DNA from: Pseudomonas sp. P818 | GTDB lineage: Bacteria > Pseudomonadota > Gammaproteobacteria > Pseudomonadales > Pseudomonadaceae | Assembly (NCBI RefSeq): GCF_000418555.1 | Contig: NZ_ATKM01000011.1 | Span: forward strand, 372,001 to 436,000 | DNA length: 64,000 nt | Direction of reading: 5' to 3' | Shown: piece by piece, positions 11,035-19,795 of the stretch | Position numbering within the stretch: position 1 is the first letter of the stretch | Layout of the letters: each line of letters starts with the position of its first letter | Program-made: the position numbers and the translations under genes | Notes under the pieces: generated by a model | Told to the model about the DNA's origin: nothing | The model's input: the letters and a program-made list of their open reading frames with translations, nothing else | Database searches by the model: none

Positions 11035-11703
11035 TCAGTCGTCGCCGCCCATGATGCCGAAGATCTGCAGCAGGCTGACGAACAGGTTGTAGATCGACAC
11101 GTACAGGCTGATGGTGGCCATGATGTAGTTGCGCTCACCGCCATGGATGATGGCGCTGGTCTGGAACAGGATGCAGACCGAGGAGAACAGCACGAAGCCA
11201 GCGCTGATCGCCAGTTGCAGGCCGCTGATCTGGAAGAAGAAGCTGGCCAGAATTGCGGCGAGCAGGACGAAGAAGCCGGCGGTGATGAAGCCGCTGAGGA
11301 AGCTCATGTCCTTGCGGGTGGTCAGCACGTAGGCGGACAGACCGAAGAACACCAGCGCGGTCATGGAGAACGCCGAGCTGATAACCTCGGCGCCGTTGGC
11401 CATGCCCAGATAGCGGTTGAGGATCGGGCCAAGGGTGTAGCCCATGAAGCCGGTCAGGGCGAGGGTGGAAACCAGGCCCCAGGCCGAATCACGCAGCTTG
11501 TAGGTGAGGAAGAACAGGCCGTAGAAGCCGATCAGCACCACGAAGAAGTTCGGGTACGGCACGTTGGCACGCTGGCTGAGGAACGCGACCAGGCCACTGA
11601 AGGCCAGGGTGATGGCCAGCAAACCATAGGTGTTGCGCAACACCTTGCTGACTTCCAGCTGTTCGGTCTGCGAATGGTTTAGTACGTAGTCTCGCTCTTG
11701 CAT
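11035..11703 (-). CDS. yccA: Bax inhibitor-1/YccA family membrane protein
   Basis: 222-aa inner-membrane protein with seven predicted hydrophobic segments and a short acidic C-terminus (IMGGDD). It has the UPF0005/BI-1 pattern, including the GFxGYTLGPILN segment and the late IYNLFVSLLQIFGI helix. E. coli YccA is a substrate and modulator of the FtsH protease. The start at 11703 (MQERDYVL) is preferred over an upstream in-frame extension that would overlap the promoter. The good promoter (11749-11776) and terminator indicate a single-gene unit. Confidence 0.88.
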   Translation of the reverse strand: MQERDYVLNHSQTEQLEVSKVLRNTYGLLAITLAFSGLVAFLSQRANVPYPNFFVVLIGFYGLFFLTYKLRDSAWGLVSTLALTGFMGYTLGPILNRYLGMANGAEVISSAFSMTALVFFGLSAYVLTTRKDMSFLSGFITAGFFVLLAAILASFFFQISGLQLAISAGFVLFSSVCILFQTSAIIHGGERNYIMATISLYVSIYNLFVSLLQIFGIMGGDD

Positions 11704-11748
11704 GGCGACGCTCCTGTGGCACGAGGATCCGTTATTTGATTGGACCGG

Positions 11749-11776
11749 ATCATAACAGAGCCAGTCGAGGTGCCAA
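11749..11776 (-). promoter_or_regulatory. Sigma-70 promoter of the BI-1 gene
   Basis: On the minus strand TTGGCA (11776-11771), a 16-base spacer and TATGAT (11754-11749); the start codon is at 11703. It lies back to back with the tRNA-Ser promoter. Confidence 0.6.
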
Positions 11777-11786
11777 GACAGAGAGT

Positions 11787-11814
11787 TTGACAGTGTGTTG
11801 CGTTCCGGTAAGAT
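11787..11814 (+). promoter_or_regulatory. Sigma-70 promoter of tRNA-Ser
   Basis: TTGACA (11787-11792), 16 bases, TAAGAT (11809-11814), about 54 bases before the mature tRNA. Confidence 0.65.
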
Positions 11815-11867
11815 TGCCGCCCGCACTGCAGCGGAGGTTGAAGTCTCATCCTCCCTGCTCAGCGTTT

Positions 11868-11955
11868 GGAAGCGTGGCCGAGTGGTTTAAGGCAACGGTC
11901 TTGAAAACCGTCGATGGGCAACTATCCGTGAGTTCGAATCTCACCGCTTCCGCCA
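11868..11955 (+). tRNA. tRNA-Ser (UGA)
   Basis: 88 bases including an encoded CCA. The acceptor stem GGAAGCG pairs with CGCTTCC; anticodon loop CTTGAAA gives anticodon TGA; a long variable arm (class II) and GTTCGAATC T-loop are present. Confidence 0.97.
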
Positions 11956-12118
11956 ATTCCCCATATTGCCTTGAAGCGATATCTGACCTTAATCTGGCGC
12001 TTGCTTTTTGACTGCCGTACGCCAAGCTAGGTCAGCCCCTGGCTTTTTGCTAAGGTGGCCGGCAGGTTCAACCTCACCGTCGTTGCACGGTGGCTGACAA
12101 GGTGCAACGAGGTGGCGA

Positions 12119-12763
12119 TTGATTAGGGTCCTGGTAGTCGACGATCACGATCTGGTTCGCACGGGCATCACCCGCATGTTGGCCGATATCGATGGTCTGC
12201 AAGTGGTGGGCGAAGCCTGCACCGGCGAAGAAGCCCTGCTCAAGGTCCGCGAACTCAAGCCCGATGTCGTTCTGATGGACGTCAAGATGCCCGGCATCGG
12301 CGGCCTGGAGGCCACCCGCAAGCTGATGCGCAGCCACCCCGATATCAAGGTCGTCGCGGTCACCGTATGCGAAGAGGACCCGTTCCCGACTCGCCTGCTG
12401 CAGGCCGGCGCCGCCGGTTACCTGACCAAGGGTGCGGCGCTGGATGAGATGGTGCAGGCCATTCGCCTGGTGTTCGCCGGCCAGCGCTACATCGACCCGC
12501 AGATTGCACAGCAACTGGCGCTCAAGTCCTTCCAGCCGCAAACCAGCGGCTCGCCATTCGATCTTTTGTCCGAGCGTGAAATCCAGATCGCGCTGATGAT
12601 CGCCAACTGCCACAAGGTGCAGAACATCTCGGACAAGCTGTGCCTGTCGCCGAAGACGGTCAACACCTACCGTTACCGTATCTTCGAGAAACTCTCCATT
12701 ACCAGCGATGTCGAGCTGGCCCTGCTTGCGGTACGCCACGGCATGGTCGACGCCGTCAGCTGA
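12119..12763 (+). CDS. gacA: GacA, response regulator of the Gac/Rsm cascade
   Basis: NarL/UhpA-type regulator (214 aa) phosphorylated by GacS; it activates the small RNAs that titrate RsmA/CsrA. Receiver domain residues 1-120 have acidic pocket D8/D9, phospho-acceptor D54 (VLMDVKMPG), T/S and K105-region (YLTKGA). A LuxR HTH ([15 protein letters not shown]...[16 protein letters not shown]) covers about 145-205. The start is TTG at 12119, as in other Pseudomonas gacA genes. uvrC begins three bases after the stop, the classic gacA-uvrC pair. Confidence 0.96.
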   Translation: MIRVLVVDDHDLVRTGITRMLADIDGLQVVGEACTGEEALLKVRELKPDVVLMDVKMPGIGGLEATRKLMRSHPDIKVVAVTVCEEDPFPTRLLQAGAAGYLTKGAALDEMVQAIRLVFAGQRYIDPQIAQQLALKSFQPQTSGSPFDLLSEREIQIALMIANCHKVQNISDKLCLSPKTVNTYRYRIFEKLSITSDVELALLAVRHGMVDAVS

Positions 12764-12765
12764 AG

Positions 12766-14589
12766 ATGTCCGCCTCCTTCGATTCGAGCGCCTTCCTGGC
12801 GACCTGCAGTGGTCGCCCTGGCGTCTATCGCATGTTCGACGGTGAGAGCCGCCTGCTTTACGTCGGCAAGGCGAAGAATCTCAAGAAGCGTCTCTCCAGT
12901 TACTTTCGCAAGACCGGTCAGGCACCCAAGACGGCCGCGCTGGTCGCACGTATCGCGCAGATCGAAACGACTATTACCGCCAACGAAACCGAGGCGCTGC
13001 TGCTCGAGCAGACGCTGATCAAGGAATGGCGGCCGCCTTACAACATCCTCCTGCGCGACGATAAGTCCTATCCCTATGTATTCCTGTCGGACGGTGAATT
13101 CCCCCGGCTGGGCATCCATCGTGGCGCGAAGAAGGCCAAGGGGCGCTATTTCGGCCCCTATCCCAGCGCCCTGGCGATTCGCGAAAGCCTGAGCCTGCTG
13201 CAGAAGACCTTTCTGGTTCGTCAGTGCGAAGACAGTTACTACAGGAACCGTACGCGCCCCTGCCTGCAATATCAGATCAAGCGCTGCAAGGGCCCTTGCG
13301 TCGGTCTGGTCAGCCCCGAGGAATACGCCGAAGACGTGCGCCATTCGGTGATGTTTCTCGATGGCCGCAGCAATGCATTGAGCGAGGAACTGTCCGCCAG
13401 CATGGAAAAAGCCTCCATGGCGCTGGAGTTCGAGCGCGCCGCCGAGCTACGTGATCAGATTTCCATGCTGCGCCGCGTACAGGATCAGCAGAGCATGGAG
13501 GGCGGCAGCGGCGACGTCGATGTGGTCGCCGTGATGCTGACGCCCGGAGGCGCCTGTGTGCACCTGATCAGTGTGCGAGGTGGTCGCGTGCTGGGCAGCA
13601 AGAATTTCTTCCCGCAGGTGGCGATCGAGGAGGAGGGCGGCGATGTGCTGATGGCCTTCCTTGCTCAGTACTACCTGGGCAATGCCGAGCGCGATCTGCC
13701 CAGCGAGTTGATCGTCAACGTGCAGCATGAAGACTTCGCCACCTTGATCGAAGCCATCGAATCATTGCGTGGACGCAGCCTGAGCATCAGTTTGCGTGTA
13801 CGCGGCACCCGTGCCCGCTGGCAGCAATTGGCCGTTACCAACGCTGAACAGGCGCTGGCGGCACGCCTGGCCAATCGGCAGCACCTGGCCGAACGCTTCG
13901 AGGCGTTGGCCGCCGTGCTGGAAATGGACGAGCCGCCGCAGCGCATGGAGTGCTTCGATATCAGCCACTCCAGCGGCGAGGCGACCGTCGCCTCCTGCGT
14001 GGTGTTTGGCCCCGAAGGGCCGCTGAAATCCGATTACCGTCGCTTCAATATCGAGGGCGTCACGCCCGGCGATGACTATGCGGCCATGCACCAGGCGCTG
14101 ACGCGGCGTTTCAGCAAGATCAAGGATGGCGAGGGCAAGCTGCCTGACGTGCTGCTGGTGGACGGCGGCAAGGGGCAACTGGCCATGGCGCGCGAAGTGT
14201 TACAGGAGCTGGCGGTGCCGGATCTGATCCTGCTTGGCGTGGCCAAGGGTACGACGCGCAAGCCTGGCCTCGAAGTGCTCTACCTGAACGACGCCGAGCA
14301 TGAGTTCACCTTGCCCGGCAACTCGCCGGCGCTGCACCTGATCCAGCAGATCCGGGATGAGTCGCACCGTTTCGCGATCACCGGGCACCGTGCGCGACGT
14401 GGCAAGACGCGACGTACTTCGACGCTGGAAGAAGTCGCCGGGATCGGCCCGAAGCGGCGGCGTGAGCTGCTCAATCACTTCGGCGGCCTGCAGGAATTGT
14501 CCCGCGCCAGTGCCGAAGAAATCGCCAAAGCGCCCGGAATCAGTAAAAAGCTCGCCGAGTTGATTTATGACACTCTGCACAGTGAGTAG
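12766..14589 (+). CDS. uvrC: Excinuclease ABC subunit C
   Basis: Makes both incisions in nucleotide excision repair. 607 aa from ATG 12766: GIY-YIG nuclease domain (about 15-95, GVYRMF...[14 protein letters not shown]), UVR motif (about 205-240), RNase H-like 5' nuclease domain with [10 protein letters not shown] and DGGKGQL, and a C-terminal double helix-hairpin-helix ([19 protein letters not shown]). The frame is open upstream through gacA, but SD AGCTGAAG and the MSASFDSS N-terminus support this start. pgsA follows. Confidence 0.96.
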   Translation: MSASFDSSAFLATCSGRPGVYRMFDGESRLLYVGKAKNLKKRLSSYFRKTGQAPKTAALVARIAQIETTITANETEALLLEQTLIKEWRPPYNILLRDDKSYPYVFLSDGEFPRLGIHRGAKKAKGRYFGPYPSALAIRESLSLLQKTFLVRQCEDSYYRNRTRPCLQYQIKRCKGPCVGLVSPEEYAEDVRHSVMFLDGRSNALSEELSASMEKASMALEFERAAELRDQISMLRRVQDQQSMEGGSGDVDVVAVMLTPGGACVHLISVRGGRVLGSKNFFPQVAIEEEGGDVLMAFLAQYYLGNAERDLPSELIVNVQHEDFATLIEAIESLRGRSLSISLRVRGTRARWQQLAVTNAEQALAARLANRQHLAERFEALAAVLEMDEPPQRMECFDISHSSGEATVASCVVFGPEGPLKSDYRRFNIEGVTPGDDYAAMHQALTRRFSKIKDGEGKLPDVLLVDGGKGQLAMAREVLQELAVPDLILLGVAKGTTRKPGLEVLYLNDAEHEFTLPGNSPALHLIQQIRDESHRFAITGHRARRGKTRRTSTLEEVAGIGPKRRRELLNHFGGLQELSRASAEEIAKAPGISKKLAELIYDTLHSE

Positions 14590-14622
14590 AATGCCTGTTC
14601 ACTTCGCAGCCTAGTTGTGCCG

Positions 14623-15183
14623 ATGAATATCCCCAACTTGCTTACCGTGCTCCGGGTCGCACTGATTCCGGTCTTCATCCTCCTGTTCTACATGCCGTTC
14701 TCCTGGAGTTACTGGGCTGCCAGCGGCGTCTTCGCCGTTGCTGCCGCGACCGACTGGCTCGACGGCTACCTGGCTCGCCGCTGGGAGCAGGGCACTCCGT
14801 TCGGCGCTTTCCTCGATCCGGTAGCCGACAAACTGATGGTGGCTGTAGCGCTGGTACTGCTGGTTGCAGAGCATTCCAATCTCTGGCTGACCCTCGCGGC
14901 AGCGACCATCATCGGTCGCGAGATCGTCGTCTCCGCACTGCGTGAGTGGATGGCCGAGCTGGGCGCTCGGGCGCACGTGGCCGTCTCCAACCTCGGCAAA
15001 TGGAAAACCGCGGCGCAGATGCTGGCACTGGTCATCCTGCTGGGCAATCCGCCTGTATTCACCTTCTGGGTGGTGGTCGGATACATCCTGCTGGTGATCG
15101 CTGCGGTGCTGACGTTGTGGTCGATGCTGCAGTACCTGCTGGCTGCCTGGCCGCACCTCAGCACCACCTCTGAAAAGAAATAA
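14623..15183 (+). CDS. pgsA: CDP-diacylglycerol-glycerol-3-phosphate 3-phosphatidyltransferase
   Basis: Inner-membrane enzyme for the committed step to phosphatidylglycerol and cardiolipin. The CDP-alcohol phosphotransferase signature D-G-x2-A-R-x8-G-x3-D-x3-D is complete (DGYLARRWE...[10 protein letters not shown]). ATG 14623 gives [12 protein letters not shown] (186 aa); a GTG two codons upstream is possible but less likely. Downstream lies the tRNA-Gly/Cys/Leu cluster with its own promoter. Confidence 0.94.
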   Translation: MNIPNLLTVLRVALIPVFILLFYMPFSWSYWAASGVFAVAAATDWLDGYLARRWEQGTPFGAFLDPVADKLMVAVALVLLVAEHSNLWLTLAAATIIGREIVVSALREWMAELGARAHVAVSNLGKWKTAAQMLALVILLGNPPVFTFWVVVGYILLVIAAVLTLWSMLQYLLAAWPHLSTTSEKK

Positions 15184-15202
15184 GTATTTTTGAATCAAAG
15201 GG

Positions 15203-15230
15203 TTGACGGCGCGATTCGATTCTATAGAAT
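15203..15230 (+). promoter_or_regulatory. Promoter of the tRNA-Gly-Cys-Leu cluster
   Basis: TTGACG (15203-15208), 16 bases, TAGAAT (15225-15230) followed by a GC-rich discriminator GGCGCCCG, typical of stringently controlled stable-RNA promoters. The first tRNA starts 20 bases later. Confidence 0.7.
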
Positions 15231-15250
15231 GGCGCCCGTCGACAAGACAA

Positions 15251-15326
<76 letters not shown>

Positions 15327-15364
15327 GTTTTACACGAGTCGCCAAGGCGGCTCGTTTGCTTCAT

Positions 15365-15438
15365 GGCTGAGTTGCAGAGTGGTTATGCACCGGATTGCAA
15401 ATCCGTGAACGCCGGTTCGATTCCGACCTCAGCCTCCA
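15365..15438 (+). tRNA. tRNA-Cys (GCA)
   Basis: 74 bases with encoded CCA. GGCTGAG pairs with CTCAGCC; anticodon GCA in GATTGCAAATC. Confidence 0.97.
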
Positions 15439-15442
15439 ATCC

Positions 15443-15481
15443 AAAAGGCCTCGTAGATCAACGATTTACGGGGCCTTTTTC
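15443..15481 (+). terminator. Terminator-like hairpin after tRNA-Cys
   Basis: AAAAGGCCTCGTA (15443-15455) and TTACGGGGCCTTTT (about 15466-15479) form a long stem with a T-rich end, between tRNA-Cys and tRNA-Leu. tRNA-Leu may therefore depend partly on read-through or its own promoter. Confidence 0.7.
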
Positions 15482-15556
15482 ATTCTCCGAGGTGTGCTGT
15501 GCATGCCTTGCGAGGACGCGGAGGGCTGTATATAGTCCGCCCTTCACAGCGCTACC

Positions 15557-15643
15557 GCCCGAATGGCGAAATCGGTAGACGCAGGAGACTTAAAATCTCT
15601 CGCTCGCAAGGGCGTGCCGGTTCGAGTCCGGCTTCGGGCACCA
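15557..15643 (+). tRNA. tRNA-Leu (UAA), integration target
   Basis: 87 bases with encoded CCA. GCCCGAA pairs with TTCGGGC; anticodon TAA in GACTTAAAATC; class II variable arm. Its 3' end is the integrase-proximal attachment site of the element that follows and remains intact. Confidence 0.97.
15619..15643 (+). repeat. attL core: 3' end of tRNA-Leu
   Basis: The tRNA 3' portion (GTTCGAGTCCGGCTTCGGGC then ACCA) is repeated imperfectly at 25107-25128, where one base differs and one G is missing. This identifies the integration core. Confidence 0.65.
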
Positions 15644-15687
15644 TTCATCTGTTTATATCTGTCTCTATAAGTCTACGAAACCCATCT

Positions 15688-15711
15688 AAACCGGCCCTCT
15701 TGGCCGGTTTT
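15688..15711 (+). terminator. Terminator after tRNA-Leu, copied at the far end of the element
   Basis: AAACCGGCC, loop, GGCCGGTTTT with a T-rich tail. A related hairpin with similar flanks (GAAACCCA..TAAACCGGCC) lies beyond attR at 25173-25198, so the similarity between the two ends reaches past the tRNA sequence. Confidence 0.7.
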
Positions 15712-15753
15712 GTTGTTTATGGCTGTCTATCCTTGTCTCTGTACATATCCCGA

Positions 15754-15778
15754 TTTTAGGAATAAAAATGGGGATACG
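15754..15778 (+). repeat. Candidate integrase arm site, left copy
   Basis: TTTTAGGAATA, six variable bases, GGGATACG. The same two blocks with the same spacing occur in the same orientation at 25028-25052, each about 80-110 bases inside an att core, as expected for integrase or excisionase arm sites. Confidence 0.45.
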
Positions 15779-15805
15779 CCGGTTCGGTAAGGAAAACGTA
15801 TTCCT

Positions 15806-17128
15806 ATGGCACGCCCAGTCATCCCGCTGACAGACCCTAAATGCGAGGCAGCCAAGCCGCGCGAGAAGGAATACAAGCTCTTCGACGGCCAGGGCCTCTA
15901 CCTGGCGATAAAGCCCAGCGGCGCCAAGACATGGCGCTTCAAGTTCACTCGGCCTGATGGCCGGGCTGGGCTGGCCACCTTCGGTAACTATCCAGCTCTC
16001 ACGCTCAAGTCTGCGCGCGGTCGGCGTGCTGCTGCCTTAGAGCTGCTGGCCGAAGGTGTGGATCCCATCGAGCATGAGCAGCAGGCGAGGGCGACCGCCC
16101 AGGCTGAGCTCACCAACACCTTCAAGGCTGTAGCGTTGGACTGGCATGCGGCCGGCGCTCGCAAGTGGTCGCCGGATCATGCCGCCAAGGTATTGCGCCG
16201 GATGGAACAGCACCTGTTCCCGGCGCTCGGTAGCCGGGCGGTGACAAGTCTCAAGGTGCGTGACCTACTCACACCGCTCAAGGCGGCAGAGCAGCGCGAT
16301 ACCCTGGAGCTGGCCGGCCGGTTGCGCCAGTACATCACCGGGGTAATGCGCTACGCCGTCCAGCATGGGCTTATCGAAACCAACCCAGCGAGTGACTTGG
16401 TGGGCGCTACAGCGACCCGCAAGGCACAGCACCGTCCGGCGCTGGCATTGGAGCGGCTGCCCGAGCTGCTGCAGCGGATCGACAGCTACAACGGCCGCGC
16501 ACTGACCAAGCTGGCCGTGGCACTTACCCTGCAGGTGTTCATCCGCTCCAGTGAGCTGCGCTTTGCTCGGTGGCAGGAGATCGACATGCAAACCAGCCTC
16601 TGGACGATCCCGGGCGAGCGCGAGGCTATCGAGGGCGTCAAGCATTCAAGCCGAGGCGCCAAGATGCGCACGCCGCACCTGGTGCCGCTGAGCCGCCAGG
16701 CGCTTGGGTTGCTCGGGCAGGTTCATATGCTGTCCAGCCGGTATGAGTTGGTGTTCCCCGGCGACCACTACCACCACAAGCCTATGAGTGAGAACACCGT
16801 GAACGCTGCGCTACGCCGCATGGGGTACGACACCAAGGCCGAGGTATGCGGACATGGATTCCGTGCCATGGCTTGTTCTGCCCTGGTGGAGTCGGGCTTG
16901 TGGACGCGCGAGGCGGTAGAGCGGCAGATGAGCCACCAAGAGCGCAACACGGTGCGGGCCGCCTACATCCATAAGGCGGAACACCTCGAAGAGCGCAGGC
17001 TTATGGTGCAGTGGTGGGCTGACTACCTCGATGCCAACAGGCAGCAGCACGTCACCCCCTATGACTTTGCTCACCGAGGGGAGGGCGCCGCTAACGTGGT
17101 GCCAGTCAACTTCGGCAAGGCGGTTTGA
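15806..17128 (+). CDS. int: P4-type tyrosine integrase
   Basis: 440-aa site-specific recombinase that inserts and excises the element at tRNA-Leu. The N-terminal DUF4102 arm-binding domain (LTDPKCEAAKPREKEYKLFDGQGLYL...FTRPDGRAGLATFGNYPALTL) is followed by the SAM-like core-binding domain. The catalytic domain has Arg in IRSSELRFARW, His in HLVPLS, HGFRAMA, and Tyr in RAAYIHKAE. The catalytic set looks complete. The gene starts 163 bases after tRNA-Leu, the standard position for such integrases. Confidence 0.95.
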   Translation: MARPVIPLTDPKCEAAKPREKEYKLFDGQGLYLAIKPSGAKTWRFKFTRPDGRAGLATFGNYPALTLKSARGRRAAALELLAEGVDPIEHEQQARATAQAELTNTFKAVALDWHAAGARKWSPDHAAKVLRRMEQHLFPALGSRAVTSLKVRDLLTPLKAAEQRDTLELAGRLRQYITGVMRYAVQHGLIETNPASDLVGATATRKAQHRPALALERLPELLQRIDSYNGRALTKLAVALTLQVFIRSSELRFARWQEIDMQTSLWTIPGEREAIEGVKHSSRGAKMRTPHLVPLSRQALGLLGQVHMLSSRYELVFPGDHYHHKPMSENTVNAALRRMGYDTKAEVCGHGFRAMACSALVESGLWTREAVERQMSHQERNTVRAAYIHKAEHLEERRLMVQWWADYLDANRQQHVTPYDFAHRGEGAANVVPVNFGKAV

Positions 17129-17157
17129 GTATGCGAACCCGTACCCCTCGGAAAACT

Positions 17158-17307
17158 GGTGTTCCCGGTGTTCTTGGTGTTCCTCAATGGCTGGAAGCCA
17201 GTAACGGCGGGGCTTTCAGCGATGGAACACAATTGCGCAGAAGGCGGAACACGTGGTGTTCTGAACACCAATTGTGTTCCGTGATCGAGGGCGCCAGTTG
17301 GAACACC
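17158..17307 (+). repeat. Iteron array L: nine GGTGTTC boxes, inverted partner at 24649-24798
   Basis: GGTGTTC at 17158, 17167 and 17176 (9-base steps), inverse boxes at 17224 and 17246, GGTGTTC 17255, GAACACC 17263, GTGTTCC 17274 and GAACACC 17301. The reverse complement of 24649-24798 aligns over all 150 bases with no gap, every box at the same offset; by eye about 86% identity in the 132 bases outside the first two 9-mers. Two more single boxes (17346, 17403) lie outside the conserved block. The stretch can be read as an open frame from about 17131 to 17463, but differences between the copies change the amino acid freely, so I treat it as non-coding. Likely protein-binding sites for replication or regulation. 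Confidence 0.85.
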
Positions 17308-17462
17308 TCGGGGCGTTTCGATATAGCGCCAGCAGCCGGCCAGACGGAACACGACACAAGCCCAGCTCTGCCCTGGTGGCCGATGGGTGCAGGCTGGGCG
17401 ATGGAACACGGGCAAGCGCCCGCGCGTGTTGCCGCGCGGGAGTTTGGGGAGTGGGGGGATTA

Positions 17463-18155
17463 ATGGGCGGCTCAGTTGAACTAGAGCTTGATTACATTAT
17501 GGGGATGGTTGAGAGCATTCGGGATCACTGGGACTTTCTGAGTTCGCCTTACCACCCGCTTGGCTTTTCGCCAGCTCCGTTTTACCACCCTTGGCTTGAG
17601 CGGTACTTCGGAGACGGCTGGCTGGCGGATGAGTCTGGACGACAGCGATGCGAGGAACACGCCGGCCGGGGGCTGGAAATTGCCCTGTTTATCCCGATGC
17701 TGGAAGGCATGATGTTGGAGGCGAGGGATGCGGTAGATAACGCCGACTTTATGAACGTATCGTTTCGTAAGTCTGCGGCATTATCGGCCTGGATCCTGGC
17801 CAAAAAAGCGATAGCGGAGCCGCTGAATGATGCTGAGCTTAACGAGCTGGGATGGCGCCTTACGGAGCTGGTGGCCAGGGGAGACGGCACACTTCGGCGG
17901 GCGTTGCGCGAAGCCGCACGAAAGGCCGGGCAGAAGGGCGGTACACACTCTGCCGCCACGCGGCGGGCTGATTTTGCGGCCGCTGCTGCTGAGACCTGCC
18001 GGTTGGCCCGCGATGTACAGAAAGAAAGAGCTAGAAAGCCCGCTGACCTGGTAAGCGTGCTGGCGACACGTCTCAGCCTTTCAAAGCCGACCGTCCGAGC
18101 GCACTTGCGGCATGAGGGGCTTTATCCAGATGAAAAGAAAAGAAAGCGAGGCTAG
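17463..18155 (+). CDS. Unknown element protein with C-terminal HTH-like end
   Basis: 230 aa from ATG 17463, which forms TAATG with the stop of the open frame through the iteron array. I do not recognise the family. The middle is helical and slightly hydrophobic (LEIALFIPMLEGMMLEARDAV). The C-terminal third is alanine- and basic-rich, with LSLSKPTVRAHLRHEG resembling a recognition helix, and ends KKRKRG. The position between integrase and the excisionase-like gene, right next to iteron array L, suggests a DNA-binding regulatory role, but this is inference. Confidence 0.65.
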   Translation: MGGSVELELDYIMGMVESIRDHWDFLSSPYHPLGFSPAPFYHPWLERYFGDGWLADESGRQRCEEHAGRGLEIALFIPMLEGMMLEARDAVDNADFMNVSFRKSAALSAWILAKKAIAEPLNDAELNELGWRLTELVARGDGTLRRALREAARKAGQKGGTHSAATRRADFAAAAAETCRLARDVQKERARKPADLVSVLATRLSLSKPTVRAHLRHEGLYPDEKKRKRG

Positions 18156-18215
18156 GTTCGTTTTCTTTTGAGTGCGTAGCTTGCGACCTGTGGAAAACAA
18201 CACAGGTAGACAGCT

Positions 18216-18482
18216 ATGAACAACAACGCTCTATCACGACAGCACCCGCGCGCTGAGGCCGGCACAGGCATAGACCCGGCCGACCTCCTGACGCCTGAAC
18301 AGGCGGCGCAGTTGCTCGGCCTCTCGCTCAAGACCCTGGCCGCCTGGCGCAGCACTGGCCGCCATGCACTGCCGTTCATTCGCTGCGGTGCCCGTATTCG
18401 TTACCGTCGCTCTGATCTTGCGGCCTGGCTGCACGCCCGCCAGAGCACCACCGCCGCGCCTGCGGTGAAGGGGGCAGCGTAA
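18216..18482 (+). CDS. Helix-turn-helix DNA-binding protein (excisionase/HTH_17 type)
   Basis: 88 aa. Residues about 25-75 form a MerR/excisionase-type winged helix: LTPEQAAQLLGLSLKTLAAWRSTG...FIRCGARIRYRRSDLAAWL. Proteins of this kind serve as recombination directionality factors or as small regulators in integrative elements. The stop codon forms TAATG with the next start, so it is coupled to the AlpA-like gene. The pairing of two HTH proteins downstream of the integrase makes one of them a candidate Xis. Confidence 0.8.
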   Translation: MNNNALSRQHPRAEAGTGIDPADLLTPEQAAQLLGLSLKTLAAWRSTGRHALPFIRCGARIRYRRSDLAAWLHARQSTTAAPAVKGAA

Positions 18483-18811
18483 TGGTCAAGCCTTCTGTCA
18501 AAGCGTCCAGCGCTGTCCCAGCTGGCCCGCTCTCCGCCGAAAAGGTGCGGGAGCTGCGGCCTGGCGCCAGCAACACTGTTGCGACGGTACTCGACCCCGC
18601 TGTGACCCTGATCCGTATGCCCGACTTGCTGGCACTGACCGGCCTGCAGCGTGCAACGGTTTACAAGCGCCTCAAGGATGACCCGACCTTTCCCCGGCCA
18701 GTGCCGCTCAGCGCCAGTACCGCCCGTGGCGCCCCCGTGGCGTTCGTGCTGGCTGAGGTACAGGCCTGGGTGCGTGCGCGGATCGCCTCGCGCGGGGAGG
18801 CTGCAGCATGA
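18482..18811 (+). CDS. AlpA-like transcriptional regulator
   Basis: 109 aa. After a low-complexity N-terminus, LIRMPDLLALTGLQRATVYKRLKDDPTFPRPVPL is the AlpA/phage-regulator wing-HTH pattern, ending VQAWVRARIA. AlpA family members activate excision genes in P4-like elements. It overlaps the previous gene by one base and the following gene by four (ATGA), so the three are co-translated. Confidence 0.8.
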   Translation: MVKPSVKASSAVPAGPLSAEKVRELRPGASNTVATVLDPAVTLIRMPDLLALTGLQRATVYKRLKDDPTFPRPVPLSASTARGAPVAFVLAEVQAWVRARIASRGEAAA

Positions 18812-19494
18812 AGCGCAATCGCCACCCGTTCGAGGAACCTTTCTTCGATCCCTACCGGATTGGGTTTGCCTTGTATCGCCCGGATCAACCCAACTTTTGC
18901 CAGCGCACCATTGCCGGCGTGAGCTGGGATGGCCGCGCCAAGGAAGCCTACTTCTTCAACCCTGCCGGCCTGGTGCTCCCCCTGGAGCCTCACCCATATA
19001 ACCTGCCGCCTCTGCTCGGCCGTCATGCCGTACGGCGCAAGTTTGCCCACGTGGAAGGGGGCGGCCTGTTCGCCATGAAACCAGCTCAGTTAAAGGCAAT
19101 GAGCGCCGCCAGGCTGGGGGATTGGGTGACTTATTGGCTTATCGATGATGACGCCCATTACGCCAATGAGCCCGACACCTGGGCCGTGCATGCCGATGCC
19201 CGAGCGCGTGAAGCGCGCGAGAATGTTGAGTGGGCCTTCAAGCACTATCCATCCCGGCACTGGCCCGAGCATCTGCAGAGTACATGTGGCCTGGATGAAG
19301 CCGAGCGAACCGCGCTACAGCAACAGCGCGCCGCACACATGGAGCGCCAGCAGGCTGAAGCCGAACGGGTATCACGCAGCAACAGCGCCGAGGACTACGC
19401 CCGACAGTGCGCCTACGACAAGCGGATTAACGCATGGTTACGCGGCGAAGCGGGCGACCCGCCTTTGCTGGCCTTGATGAAAGACGCCGCCTGA
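18808..19494 (+). CDS. Unknown element protein, 228 aa
   Basis: Not recognised. Soluble, aromatic-rich N-terminal half (FEEPFFDPYRIGFALYRPDQPNF, GRAKEAYFFNPAGLVLPLEPHPYNLPPLLGR) and a long, charged, Gln/Ala-rich helical C-terminal half (about 150-215) that could be coiled. No signal peptide or membrane segment. Last gene of the tightly overlapping regulator trio and followed by the long leader with the C4-like RNA. A phage/plasmid accessory function is all that can be said. Confidence 0.65.
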   Translation: MKRNRHPFEEPFFDPYRIGFALYRPDQPNFCQRTIAGVSWDGRAKEAYFFNPAGLVLPLEPHPYNLPPLLGRHAVRRKFAHVEGGGLFAMKPAQLKAMSAARLGDWVTYWLIDDDAHYANEPDTWAVHADARAREARENVEWAFKHYPSRHWPEHLQSTCGLDEAERTALQQQRAAHMERQQAEAERVSRSNSAEDYARQCAYDKRINAWLRGEAGDPPLLALMKDAA

Positions 19495-19579
19495 CCAACC
19501 CCTAAAACGAAAACGCCCCCGGTGGCAGCCGAGGGCGTTGGAGGTGAAGCGCTGTGCCCAATCAATCTATGCCCTGCAT

Positions 19580-19601
19580 GGGCATCGTGCAAGCGATGCC
19601 C
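19580..19601. repeat. Perfect 8-bp hairpin upstream of the C4-like RNA
   Basis: GGGCATCG, six-base loop, CGATGCCC. No T-run follows, so it is not an obvious terminator; it may be a binding site or an RNA stem in the leader. Confidence 0.5.
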
Positions 19602-19614
19602 GCGCTGTTGAACC

Positions 19615-19643
19615 TTGCGCAGCCGCTACGGCAGCGCTACTCT
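19615..19643 (+). promoter_or_regulatory. Candidate promoter of the C4-like RNA
   Basis: TTGCGC (19615-19620), 17 bases, TACTCT (19638-19643). Both boxes are weak matches; support comes from the position just before the conserved RNA segments. Confidence 0.35.
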
Positions 19644-19649
19644 GCACCC

Positions 19650-19736
19650 GCCGCTGTAAATCCAGCGACCGGGTGTGGAAGCCCGATCAACTCTAGGCGC
19701 ACAAGCGCCATCGTATCGAAAGCAGGCGCTTTTTTT
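19650..19736 (+). ncRNA. C4-like antisense RNA
   Basis: The segment carries GGTGTGGAAG (19672-19681) and AACTCTAGG (19689-19697), both complementary to one downstream stretch (CTTCCACACC 19810-19819 and CCTAGAGTT 19796-19804). It then has alternative GC hairpins (GGCGC-ACAA-GCGCC, 19696-19709; GCGCC 19705-19709 with GGCGC 19725-19729) and ends in seven T (19730-19736). This matches the layout of the phage P1/P7/P4 C4 antisense RNA: two antisense blocks, a terminator, then target blocks before the regulated gene. The 5' end is estimated from the promoter guess. Confidence 0.6.
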
Positions 19737-19795
19737 GTGCCCGTTGTTTCGTTTTATGGTGGCTGTGCGCAGGGCGCTTTCGAGCGCGCCGGATT

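Noticed and set aside
19512-19539. AACGCCC...GGGCGTT hairpin after the 228-aa gene as an intrinsic terminator
   Set aside because: No T-run on the plus strand; only the minus strand has T after the stem and no gene ends there.
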